Source: Deltaproteobacteria bacterium (GTDB lineage Bacteria > Myxococcota_A > UBA9042 > DTJE01). From it: 64,000 nt of DNA. The notes under the pieces are model-generated. The model did not search any database and was not told the DNA's origin. It saw only the letters and a list, made by a program, of their open reading frames with translations. The position numbers and the translations under genes are program-made. Location of the stretch: NCBI GenBank assembly GCA_029547805.1, contig JAKPOP010000001.1:232396-296395 (forward strand). The letters are read 5' to 3'. Positions 52,628-60,994 of this stretch are shown in pieces. Position 1 is the first letter of the stretch. Each line of letters opens with the position of its first letter.

Positions 52628-55567
52628 TCACCGCAGTTCGATGTCGGCCCCGAAGTGGAGGTAGCCCTGGTCGTGGCCCAGGTCCTTGGGCACGATGGTC
52701 AGGTCCTTGTCCGGCAGCTGCAGGGGCAGCCCGGCCCCCGAGAGCAGGTCCTTGAGGTTGAAGGAGGGGATCGCCACCACGAAGGGCTTGTCGGCGATCT
52801 GCTGGAACAGGACCGGGATGGCCCCCAGCAGGAGGTCCCGGAAGGTGTCCTCCTGGCCGTCCCACTCCTCGTTCAGGTAGGCGATGTCCATGTCCACCAG
52901 GTCCGGCGGGTTCAGGGTGATCTGGATGGCCGGGCCCTTCTCCGGGTCGTCCACGATGGCCAGCGCCAGCGTCAGTTCCAGGAACAGGAAGGCCTTCAGG
53001 TCCACCGGCTGGCCCATCAGCCCGAACTGGGCATCCAGGTAGAAGTCCCCCAGTTGCACGGTGAGCGTCCCGGCGGGGTTGCAGGAGGTGAAGACCGGCG
53101 GCAGGAGCGGCGTCGTCACGGCGTTGAGGTCGGTGATGCCGTACTGGGAGAGGTCGGTCCCGGTGCTCGCCAGGTCCTCGGCCGTCAGGACGATGTGCAG
53201 GAAGCGGGAGTCCCAGACCGAGTAGAGGGCCTCGTTGAGCACGTCGTCGAAGATTGCGGCCATCACCTTCCGGGCGTTGCCGAGGTCGAAGCCGAAGACC
53301 TCGGGGGTCAGGGCCAGGCAGGAGGCCCGGCCGATGGACCCCAGGATCACCCGGTCCACCAGGTGGTCCGAGGTGACGGCCCCGTCGAGGTCGATGGCCC
53401 CGCCCGCCGGAGTGAAGTCAATCTTCCGGGGAGCCAGAGAGATCCGGAGCACCAGGTTGTTCATGCCCGGCAGGGGGGCGTCCACCGAGATCTCGAAGGG
53501 TTTCTCGAGCAGTTCGTTGACCTTGGGCTCCAGGTCGTTGATGGTCTTCACCAGCAGCGGCTCCACCTGGTCCTTCAGCAGGCCCTCCAGCGTGCCCTTG
53601 AGGATCGACGCCAGGAAGTTGAAGAAGACGTTGTCCAGATGCAGGTTGAAGCCGTCCATCGTCAGGGAGGTCTCGCCGGCGAAGATGCGGATCCGACGGG
53701 TGCCCTGGTCCACCCCGAGGTTCACCCGCATGTTCAGCGTGACCTTGGTCGCCTCGGCGTATCCCGACTGGTCGCCGGGACACGGGAAGCCACCGCGGGT
53801 ATTGACCAGGCGGACGTCGGCCCGGAAGTTGGGGATCACCGCGTCGATCTGGAGTCCTCCGAAGGTGGATTGGACCTTCACGTCGGGGGTGCCGAAGACC
53901 ACCTTGTCCAGGAAGACGTCATAGGCGCAGCCGATCTGCTCCACCCGGGTCACGGGGCTCGGGAGCAGGGCCGCCACGTCCAGATCCGTGAGGGCGGCCA
54001 CCAGCAGTGCCGAGATGGTCGCCTCGTCCGCCGGGTCCGGGTTGTAGAAGAGCAGGTCGTCCAGCCAGGCCTTCACGGCCTCCGGGACCAGGGACTGGGA
54101 GACGTCCGGCTGGTCCATCGGGATCCAGGTGCTGCTGTACAGGTAGGACTGGAGCACCCGGGTGGCGTTGCCGAAGGTGTCGGTGGCCACCGCGTCAATC
54201 AGGTTCATGCCCTGGTTCGGTTGCATCGGGAACTGGAAGGTGCCGCCCGGTCCCAGCGAGGCCGGCTGGCCGTTGATGGTCACCTGGCCGACCTGGCTGA
54301 TGTCCTCCGAGACGATGCCGGTCACCATCACGAGCCGGTCCCCGTCCAGGGTTGCCCCCCGCTCGGGGTACGTGATGGCCAGGGTCGGGGCGGTCCCGTC
54401 ACACCAGGCCACGATGTCGTCGCAGCGGGACGCGTCGTCCACCACGCAGGCGGCGAAGGTGTAGCGCCCCTCGGCCTCGAAGGCGAATCGGTCGGCGGCC
54501 AGGCGCCGGATGCCTGTCTCGGGGTCCACCGTGGGGTCGGTGATGGCCCCGCCCGGCACCGGGTTCCCGAAGGCGTCCACCAGGTCGAAGCCGACCTTGA
54601 CCTGGTCCGCGACCCGGTAGGCGGGCTTCTCGGGGATCAGTTTGAGGCGCAGGCCTGCGGCTTCCCCGGCCTGGATGGTCAGGCGGGCCGACTCCAGCGT
54701 CGCCGGGGCATCATCGGCCGGGTGGCAGGTCACGTCGTACTGCCCCGCCTTGGTCCCGGTCACCGTGAAGCCCATGGGGGAGTTCGTGACCGAGAGGGCC
54801 TCCGGGACCTCGATCCGGAAGGACAGTCCGGCGACCCCGTTCCCCTCGGCGTCGAAGGCCAGGCACGTCCCCTGGCTGTCCCGTCCCGCGACGATGGTGT
54901 CGGGGTCCAGTCGGGTCCGAACGAGGGCCAGGGGGCCCGGCGTCACCTGGAGAGCGGCCGGGGTCTGGTCCACGGCGCCGTCGATCAGCCCGCAGGCGAG
55001 CCGGTAGTCGCCGGCCTTGCGTCCCTTCGCGTCGAACTGCCCGCCGCCCCGATCGACCAGGTCGATCCCCTCGGCGGGAGTGACCTGGACCTGGAAGGCC
55101 GCGGCGGTGGGATTTCCCAGGGCGTCCAGGGCCGTGCAGGTCACGTGGGCCGTCTCTCCTGCCGGGATGGTCGCGGGCGCCACGGCCGTCTCCACCGAGA
55201 GCGGCCGTCCGGCCTCCACGGTCAGCGTGGCGGGCGTCTCGTCCTCCAGGCCCGCTCCGGCACAGGCGATCTGGTAGGTGCCCGCCTGGCCGCAGGTCAG
55301 CTGCAGACCGCTGACGGTGCATCCCGCCGCCGGGTCCACCTGGACCTCGAAGGCCACCTCGGTCCCCGTGGGGGCTCCCTGGGCCACACAGGTCACCTCG
55401 ACGGTGCCGCCGGCCTCGATGGTCTCCGCCGAGAGGGTCGTCTCGATGGTCCAGCCGTTGACATCGCCGTAGTCCCCGCCATTGTCACTGCCTCCGCCTC
55501 CGCCGCCACCCCCGCAGGCCAGGAGGATCACCAGGGACCAGGCCGAGCCGTGAAGAAGCCGGTTCAT
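52628..55567 (-). CDS. Large lipoprotein: Ig-like repeats and a lipid-binding-like C-terminal half
   Basis: 979 aa. Lipobox 'LVILLAC' with eight glycines after the cysteine. Residues about 40-330 hold three to four Ig-like repeats, each starting with a form of 'VEAGRPLSVETAV' or 'AGETAHVTCTALDALGNPTA' and holding a Cys pair. Residues about 360-420 hold a shorter repeat like bacterial big domains. The C-terminal half has long amphipathic stretches ('NFLASILKGTLEGLLKDQVE', 'SFNLKDLLSGAGLPLQLPDK') that recall BPI/TULIP lipid-binding folds, which is only a hint. Probably outer-membrane-attached and facing outside. A -10 TAGAAT lies just upstream. Confidence 0.7.
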   Translation of the reverse strand: MNRLLHGSAWSLVILLACGGGGGGGGSDNGGDYGDVNGWTIETTLSAETIEAGGTVEVTCVAQGAPTGTEVAFEVQVDPAAGCTVSGLQLTCGQAGTYQIACAGAGLEDETPATLTVEAGRPLSVETAVAPATIPAGETAHVTCTALDALGNPTAAAFQVQVTPAEGIDLVDRGGGQFDAKGRKAGDYRLACGLIDGAVDQTPAALQVTPGPLALVRTRLDPDTIVAGRDSQGTCLAFDAEGNGVAGLSFRIEVPEALSVTNSPMGFTVTGTKAGQYDVTCHPADDAPATLESARLTIQAGEAAGLRLKLIPEKPAYRVADQVKVGFDLVDAFGNPVPGGAITDPTVDPETGIRRLAADRFAFEAEGRYTFAACVVDDASRCDDIVAWCDGTAPTLAITYPERGATLDGDRLVMVTGIVSEDISQVGQVTINGQPASLGPGGTFQFPMQPNQGMNLIDAVATDTFGNATRVLQSYLYSSTWIPMDQPDVSQSLVPEAVKAWLDDLLFYNPDPADEATISALLVAALTDLDVAALLPSPVTRVEQIGCAYDVFLDKVVFGTPDVKVQSTFGGLQIDAVIPNFRADVRLVNTRGGFPCPGDQSGYAEATKVTLNMRVNLGVDQGTRRIRIFAGETSLTMDGFNLHLDNVFFNFLASILKGTLEGLLKDQVEPLLVKTINDLEPKVNELLEKPFEISVDAPLPGMNNLVLRISLAPRKIDFTPAGGAIDLDGAVTSDHLVDRVILGSIGRASCLALTPEVFGFDLGNARKVMAAIFDDVLNEALYSVWDSRFLHIVLTAEDLASTGTDLSQYGITDLNAVTTPLLPPVFTSCNPAGTLTVQLGDFYLDAQFGLMGQPVDLKAFLFLELTLALAIVDDPEKGPAIQITLNPPDLVDMDIAYLNEEWDGQEDTFRDLLLGAIPVLFQQIADKPFVVAIPSFNLKDLLSGAGLPLQLPDKDLTIVPKDLGHDQGYLHFGADIELR

Positions 55568-55629
55568 CGGGACACCCCTCGAAGGTCGGAGACATTCTAG
55601 TCAAGGTGGGACGGAATGACCATCGACCG

Positions 55630-56358
55630 TCACCGGTCCTCCCGGGCCAGGAAGGACAGCATCTCCAGTTTCCCCGAGATGTCCACGTCCTCGATGTGGA
55701 CCCCGGGGGGCGGCGCCACGTGCCGAGGGACGAAGTTCAGGATGGCACGAACCCCGCAGCGCGCCAGACGTTCCACCACCGTCTCGAGCCCCACCGGCCC
55801 GCAGGCCAGCACCGCGATCCGGGCCCCGTACTCCGGCAGCACCCGTTCCATCTCCTCGACGGGATGGCATCGCCGCCCGGCATAGACCCTCCCGACCTTC
55901 TCCGGGTCCCGGTCGAAGACCACTCCGAAGTGGAACCCCCGCTCCTCGAAGCCCCGGTAGGTCAGCAGGGTCCGGCCGAGGTTCCCCAGGCCCACCAGCG
56001 CCACGACCTGCACGCGGTCGGTACCCAGCAGGCGGCCGATGGTCCGGGAGAGGGAGAAGACATCGTAGCCCCGGCTCACGGACCCGAAGGAACCGAAGAG
56101 GGACAGGTCTCGCCGCAACTGGGCCGGATGGACCCCGGCCAGTTCGGCCAGGCGATGGGAGAAGACGTGCTCCACCCCCTCGTGGTGCAGTTCCACCAGG
56201 ATCTTCCGGTAGAGGGAGAGACGGGTCACGGTCTGGAGGGGCACCCGGCGTGGGGAGGGACCGTCCTCCCGGGCGTCCCGGTCGGGAGCGTCCAATTCCC
56301 CCATGCCGGGTCCTGGCCGGTCCGGACCCCCGGGCCTCGTCGGGTCTTGTTCTGCCAT
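55630..56358 (-). CDS. rex: Redox-sensing transcriptional repressor Rex
   Basis: 242 aa from ATG 56358. An extra N-terminal 35 residues (Pro/Gly/Asp-rich) precede the winged-helix ('RLSLYRKILVELHHEGVEH', 'VHPAQLRRDLSLFGSFG'). The Rossmann part has 'VALVGLGNLGRTLLTY' and 'GFHFGVVFDRDPEKVG'. Rex leaves DNA when the NADH/NAD ratio rises, derepressing fermentation genes. It is divergent from the hydrogenase operon, with two Rex-type operators in between, one over its own promoter. Confidence 0.93.
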   Translation of the reverse strand: MAEQDPTRPGGPDRPGPGMGELDAPDRDAREDGPSPRRVPLQTVTRLSLYRKILVELHHEGVEHVFSHRLAELAGVHPAQLRRDLSLFGSFGSVSRGYDVFSLSRTIGRLLGTDRVQVVALVGLGNLGRTLLTYRGFEERGFHFGVVFDRDPEKVGRVYAGRRCHPVEEMERVLPEYGARIAVLACGPVGLETVVERLARCGVRAILNFVPRHVAPPPGVHIEDVDISGKLEMLSFLAREDR

Positions 56359-56388
56359 GGTCAGGCCCCCTGTCCAGATTCCAGGAGA

Positions 56389-56417
56389 ATTGTAACCAAT
56401 TTCACAGCATCGGGAAA
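56389..56417 (-). promoter_or_regulatory. Promoter of rex
   Basis: Minus strand: -10 TACAAT (56389-56394), 17-bp spacer, weak -35 TTTCCC (56412-56417). The -10 overlaps the Rex-type operator at 56390-56407, so rex is likely autoregulated. Confidence 0.5.
56390..56407. promoter_or_regulatory. Rex-type operator upstream of rex
   Basis: TTGTAA-CCAATT-TCACAG matches the Rex pattern TTGTGA-N6-TCACAA at 10 of 12 fixed positions. It overlaps the rex promoter. Confidence 0.6.
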
Positions 56418-56663
56418 GTCCATGGTCGAAAAAAGCACCCCTTGATACAGGCAAGGGGGCTGAGGCTCCGGGCGACCTCGGGCGGTGGTTCCTCGATCTG
56501 GGGGCGGGGCCGGAGGGGCGGACGAGCCCTGCGGCGGGATGCCTCGGGGTCAGTGGCACCGCACCGAAGCCGTTCCGGGCCGACTCGTGCGAACCTGGAT
56601 CCCGCCGCGTCCAGGGAAATCGATCAAATGATCGGCTTTCCTGGCGGGGCGCGTCCCTTGTTC

Positions 56664-56692
56664 TTGACATTCGCGGTGCGGGAGCGCATCGT
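56664..56692 (+). promoter_or_regulatory. Promoter of the hydrogenase operon
   Basis: -35 TTGACA (56664-56669), 17-bp spacer, weak -10 CATCGT (56687-56692). The predicted start of transcription falls at the Rex-type operator (56702-56719). Confidence 0.45.
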
Positions 56693-56701
56693 TCCGTCAG
56701 G

Positions 56702-56719
56702 CTGTGAAAGGAATCACAG
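56702..56719. promoter_or_regulatory. Rex-type operator over the hydC start
   Basis: CTGTGA-AAGGAA-TCACAG is a perfect 6+6 palindrome matching TTGTGA-N6-TCACAA except for the outermost pair. It abuts the hydC ATG (56720) and contains the AAGGAA ribosome-binding region. CRP/FNR sites share this core, but the adjacent rex gene and the repressing position favour Rex. Confidence 0.65.
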
Positions 56720-57241
56720 ATGGATGCAGTCCAAGAAGTCAACCAGCGCGGACAGGAACAGGATGGGTCTGGCACGGTTCCCGACCGGGTGGGGGAGGTG
56801 TTGAGGCGGTTCCCGACCCGGGGCCGGGACGCCTTGATCCCGTTGCTTCAGGCCGTGCAGGAGGCCGAAGGATACCTTTCCCAGGACGCCATGACCCGGG
56901 TCGCAAGGCACCTCTCGCTGCCGCCCTCGAAGGTCTATGGGGTGGCGACCTTCTACAACCAGTTCCGGTTCCAGCCGAAGGGGAGGTGGCACATCCAGGT
57001 CTGCCGGGGCACGGCCTGCCACGTGAAGGGATCGGCTGCACTGCTCCAGGCCCTGCAGCGGGCCCTCAAGGTGGAACCGGGCCAGACCACTCGGGACGGG
57101 ATGTTCAGCCTCGAGGTCGTGGCGTGCATCGGGGCCTGCGGGCTGGCGCCGGTCGTCGCCGTGAGCGGTGAGTGCCACGGGGGGATGACCCCGGACCGGG
57201 TGCCGGGCCTGCTCAACGCCTACCGACGGAGGACCCCATGA
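56720..57241 (+). CDS. hydC: Hydrogenase subunit with thioredoxin-like [2Fe-2S] (NuoE-like)
   Basis: 173 aa. The four cluster ligands are in 'QVCRGTACHVKGS' and 'VACIGACGLAP'. 'GYLSQDAMTRVARHLSLPPS' and 'VYGVATFYNQFRF' are the NuoE helical part. It passes electrons in the trimeric HydABC complex. Its stop overlaps the next ATG (ATGA). Confidence 0.92.
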   Translation: MDAVQEVNQRGQEQDGSGTVPDRVGEVLRRFPTRGRDALIPLLQAVQEAEGYLSQDAMTRVARHLSLPPSKVYGVATFYNQFRFQPKGRWHIQVCRGTACHVKGSAALLQALQRALKVEPGQTTRDGMFSLEVVACIGACGLAPVVAVSGECHGGMTPDRVPGLLNAYRRRTP

Positions 57242-59208
57242 ACGGGAGCCTGGAGGAGTGGGGCAACGGGATTTCCTGGGGGGACGTGCGAGCCTGGCTT
57301 GCCGGGACGCTGCCGGCAGAGAGCCCCAAGGGCCCGCGCCTGGAGGGGGCCCTCCGGGAACTGCGACGGGAAGACGTCGTCAGGCCGACGATCTTCGTGG
57401 GCACCGGGACCTGTGGCCTGGGGGCCGGCGCCGACAGGACCCTCCAGGCGATCCGGGCGTTGCTGGCCGAACGGGGCATTGACGGGGACGTGGTGGAGGT
57501 GGGGTGCATCGGGCTCTGCGCGGCGGAGCCCATGGTGGACGTGCAGTTGCCCGGTCGGAGCCGGATCTCCTTCGGGCCCGTCCTCGAGGCGGACGTGCCG
57601 GCGGTGATCGGTGCGGCCCTGGACGGGATCCCCCCGGGGGATCGGGCCCTGTACCAGTTCGCCGCCCCGGAGGGCATCCAGTCCTGGGAGGGCATCCCCC
57701 GGCAGTCGGAGCATCCCTTCTTCCGGTCCCAACTGCGCTTCGTGCTCCGGGACTGCGGGGTGATCCATCCCGAGAGCCTCCGGGAGGCCCTGGCCCGGGG
57801 CACCTGGGCCACCTATGCCCGAGTGATTCGGACCCGGACCCCCGCAGAGGTCTGCGATGAGGTCGCGCGGTCGGGACTCCGGGGCCGCGGCGGCGGGGGA
57901 TTCCCCACGGGGACGAAATGGAAGGCGGCCCTGGAGGCCCCGGGGGACCAGAAATACCTGGTGTGCAACGCCGACGAGGGGGACCCGGGGGCCTTCATGG
58001 ACCGGGCCGTGGTGGAGGGCGACCCCCACCGACTGCTGGAGGGGATCGCCATCGCGGCCTATGCCATCGGAGCCCGGAAGGCCTACGTGTACATCCGGGC
58101 CGAGTACCCCCTGGCGGTGGCGAGGCTGCACCGGGCCATCGACCAGGCACGGGAACTGGGAGTGATCGGCCACGACGTGCTGGGTCACGGGGTGGACCTG
58201 GACGTGATGGTGAAGCAGGGGGCCGGGGCCTTCGTCTGCGGCGAGGAGACGGCGCTGCTGCACAGCATCGAGGGGCGCCGGGGAATGCCTCGGCCCCGGC
58301 CGCCCTACCCGGCGACCCGGGGCCTCTGGGGCCGGCCCACGGTGATCAACAACGTCGAGACTCTCGCGAACCTGCCGATGCTGCTCCAGAACGGCGCGGA
58401 GGCCTTCGCCGCGGTGGGCACCTCCGGGAGCAAGGGCACCAAGGTCTTCGCCCTCTCGGGCAAGGTCGTGCGGACGGGGCTGGTCGAGGTGGCGATGGGG
58501 ACGCCGCTCCGGGAGGTGGTCTTCGACATCGGGGGCGGCATCCCCGGCGGGCACTCCCTCAAGGCGGTCCAGATCGGGGGTCCCTCGGGGGGGTGCATCC
58601 CCGCAAGCCACATGGACACCCCGGTGGACTACGAGTCCCTGAAGGGCGTCGGGGCCATGATGGGGTCCGGCGGCCTCGTGGTGATGGACGAGACCACCTG
58701 CATGGTGGACCTGGCGAAGTTCTTCATGGACTTCATCCAGCGGGAGTCCTGCGGCAAGTGCATCCCCTGCCGGGAGGGAACCCGCAGGATGCTGGAGATC
58801 CTCCAGCGGATCACCCGGAGTCGCCGGAACGAGACCGGCACGGACACCCTGCAGCGATTCCAGGGGGTGATGTACCTCGAGCGGCTCGGCGGCGTGATCC
58901 AGGACACGAGCCTCTGCGGCCTGGGCCAGTCGGCGCCGAACCCGGTGCTGTCCACGCTCCGGTGGTTCCGGGAGGAGTACGAGGAGCACATCTTCGATCG
59001 GAAGTGCCGGGCGGGGGTCTGCACCGAGCTGCTGCAGTATGCCATCGACGCCGATCGGTGCACCGGGTGCACCCGCTGTGCGAAGGCCTGCCCCACGGGG
59101 GCGATTCTGGGGGCGCCCCGGGCCCCCCACTACATCGTTCCCGACAAGTGCATCGGTTGCGGCACCTGCCGGGTGGAGTGTCGTATCGGCGCGGTGACGG
59201 TCGCCTAG
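57238..59208 (+). CDS. hydB: Hydrogenase NADH-binding flavoprotein subunit (NuoF-like)
   Basis: 656 aa from ATG 57238. Domain order: [2Fe-2S] thioredoxin-like (about residues 50-135, 'GTGTCGLGAGAD', 'VGCIGLCAAEP'), FMN/NAD domain ('GRGGGGFPTGTKWKAA', 'CNADEGDPGAFMDR'), SLBB, the NuoF [4Fe-4S] site ('ESCGKCIPCREGT'), then a C-terminal pair of ferredoxin clusters ('CTGCTRCAKACPTGA', 'CIGCGTCRVEC'). This is the HydB/HndC form of bifurcating hydrogenases, which couple NADH and ferredoxin oxidation to hydrogen production or the reverse. Confidence 0.93.
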   Translation: MNGSLEEWGNGISWGDVRAWLAGTLPAESPKGPRLEGALRELRREDVVRPTIFVGTGTCGLGAGADRTLQAIRALLAERGIDGDVVEVGCIGLCAAEPMVDVQLPGRSRISFGPVLEADVPAVIGAALDGIPPGDRALYQFAAPEGIQSWEGIPRQSEHPFFRSQLRFVLRDCGVIHPESLREALARGTWATYARVIRTRTPAEVCDEVARSGLRGRGGGGFPTGTKWKAALEAPGDQKYLVCNADEGDPGAFMDRAVVEGDPHRLLEGIAIAAYAIGARKAYVYIRAEYPLAVARLHRAIDQARELGVIGHDVLGHGVDLDVMVKQGAGAFVCGEETALLHSIEGRRGMPRPRPPYPATRGLWGRPTVINNVETLANLPMLLQNGAEAFAAVGTSGSKGTKVFALSGKVVRTGLVEVAMGTPLREVVFDIGGGIPGGHSLKAVQIGGPSGGCIPASHMDTPVDYESLKGVGAMMGSGGLVVMDETTCMVDLAKFFMDFIQRESCGKCIPCREGTRRMLEILQRITRSRRNETGTDTLQRFQGVMYLERLGGVIQDTSLCGLGQSAPNPVLSTLRWFREEYEEHIFDRKCRAGVCTELLQYAIDADRCTGCTRCAKACPTGAILGAPRAPHYIVPDKCIGCGTCRVECRIGAVTVA

Positions 59209-59239
59209 GGTGCCGAGGCACCCCGAGGGGAGGCGCAAG

Positions 59240-60994
59240 ATGCAGATCACGGTGAATGGCAAGGCGATGGAGGCGATGCCCGGCGAGATGCTGCTTCAGG
59301 CGCTGCGCCGGGGAGGGGTCCGGATTCCGACCCTCTGTGCAATGGAGGGGATGGAACCCACCGGGGCGTGTCGGCTCTGCGTCGTGGAGGTGGAGGGCCA
59401 GCGGGGTCTCGTACCCTCCTGTGCCTGCCCGGTCCGGGATGGCATGGTGGTCCAGACCCACTCGTCCAGGGCGGTCCGGGCCCGGAAGACCATTGTCGAA
59501 CTGCTCCTGGCGAATCACCCCGACGACTGCCTCTACTGCAGCCGCAACGGGGACTGCGACCTCCAGCGCCTGGCGGCGGACCTGGGGGTGCGCCAGCGAC
59601 GCTACTCGGGGGAGCGAACGCAGGCGAAGCGCGACGTCTCCAGTCCCTCGATCGTCCGGGAGCCCGAGAAGTGCATCCTCTGCGGGCGCTGCGTCCGCAC
59701 CTGCGAGGAGATCCAGGGCGTCGCGGCGATCGACTTCACGGGCCGGGGGGCCCGGACGATGGTGGCCCCTCCGTTTCAGATGGGCATCAACCTCTCGTCC
59801 TGCGTGGACTGCGGCCAGTGCATCCTGGCCTGTCCCACCGGGGCCCTGGCCGAGCAGAGCCACTTCAAGGACGTCTTCGATGCCATCGCGGACCCCAGAA
59901 AGATCGTGGTGGTCCAGCACGCCCCGGCGGTCTCGGTGACCCTCGGGGAACTCTTCGGGATGCGCCCGGGGGCCGACGTGGCCGGGGCGCTCCATGCGGC
60001 GCTCCGTCGCCTGGGCTTCGACCGGGTCTTCGACACGTCCTTTGCGGCGGACCTGACGGTGATGGAGGAGGCCCACGAACTGGTCGAACGCCTGGCCCGG
60101 GGAGGCCCCCTGCCGCTCTTCACCTCCTGCTGCCCGGCCTGGGTGGACCTCTGTGAGCAGGAGTGGCCCGACCTGTTGCCCCACCTCTCGACCTGCAAGA
60201 GTCCCCAGCAGATGCTCGGGTCGGTCGTGAAGGAGCACCTGGCCCGGGTCGAGGGGGTCCGGCCGGAGGACCTCTTCGTGGTCGCCGTGATGCCCTGCAC
60301 CGCGAAGAAGTTCGAGGCGGGCCTGCCGGAGCGGCGCACCGGGGTCGCTCCGGACGTGGATGCGGTCCTGACCACCCGGGAACTGGCCCGGATCATCCGG
60401 ATGCGGGGGCTGGACTTGCGAGACATGGAACCGGAGGATCCCGAAGACCCCTTCGGGGAGCGGTCCTCGGCCGGGAAGCTCTTCGGGGCGTCGGGAGGGG
60501 TGATGGAGGCGGCCCTGCGGACGGCCCACTGGATGATCACGGGGGAGGATCGGGCGGACCGTCGGGTTCGGGAGATGCGGTCCTCAGCGGCGGTGAAGGA
60601 GGCGGTGGTCCAGGTGGGGGACCGAGAGTTGCGCGTGGCGGCGGTCTCGGGCCTGGCCCAGGCCCGGCGCCTGGTGGAGGAGATCCGCGCGGGACGGGCC
60701 CGGGTGGACTTCGTGGAGGTGATGGCCTGCCCCGGGGGATGCGTGAACGGAGGCGGCCAGCCCATCGGAGCCGACCGGGAGGCGGTAAAGGCCCGGGTTC
60801 GGGGGCTCCAGGAGATCGACCGGGGCGAGGGAGTCCACGAGGCCCACCGGAACGCCTCGGTGAGGCGGCTCTACGACGAGGTGTTCCAGGGAGGGCCGGG
60901 GTGCCCCGAGGCCCACCGGCTGCTCCACACCCGCTATGCGCCCCGGCAATGGGGCATGGGCGGGGTCCGGGCCCGGGAGGAGGTCGGGAGATGA
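59240..60994 (+). CDS. hydA: [FeFe] hydrogenase catalytic subunit
   Basis: 584 aa from ATG 59240. N-terminal [2Fe-2S] ferredoxin ('GACRLCVVEVEG'), His-ligated [4Fe-4S] ('HPDDCLYCSRNGDC'), two [4Fe-4S] ('CILCGRCVRTC', 'CVDCGQCILACPTG'). The H-cluster motifs are complete: 'FTSCCPAW' (near 294), 'MPCTAKKFE' (near 351), 'MACPGGCVNGGGQP' (near 495). The C-terminal small-subunit-like stretch 'VRRLYDEVFQ' is also present. Predicted active. With hydB and hydC it fits group A3 trimeric hydrogenases. The maturation genes hydEFG are not in the window. Confidence 0.96.
   Translation: MQITVNGKAMEAMPGEMLLQALRRGGVRIPTLCAMEGMEPTGACRLCVVEVEGQRGLVPSCACPVRDGMVVQTHSSRAVRARKTIVELLLANHPDDCLYCSRNGDCDLQRLAADLGVRQRRYSGERTQAKRDVSSPSIVREPEKCILCGRCVRTCEEIQGVAAIDFTGRGARTMVAPPFQMGINLSSCVDCGQCILACPTGALAEQSHFKDVFDAIADPRKIVVVQHAPAVSVTLGELFGMRPGADVAGALHAALRRLGFDRVFDTSFAADLTVMEEAHELVERLARGGPLPLFTSCCPAWVDLCEQEWPDLLPHLSTCKSPQQMLGSVVKEHLARVEGVRPEDLFVVAVMPCTAKKFEAGLPERRTGVAPDVDAVLTTRELARIIRMRGLDLRDMEPEDPEDPFGERSSAGKLFGASGGVMEAALRTAHWMITGEDRADRRVREMRSSAAVKEAVVQVGDRELRVAAVSGLAQARRLVEEIRAGRARVDFVEVMACPGGCVNGGGQPIGADREAVKARVRGLQEIDRGEGVHEAHRNASVRRLYDEVFQGGPGCPEAHRLLHTRYAPRQWGMGGVRAREEVGR

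Noticed and set aside
56702..56719. CRP/FNR site
   Set aside because: The core fits, but position over the start codon suits a repressor and the rex gene is adjacent. Kept as Rex-type.
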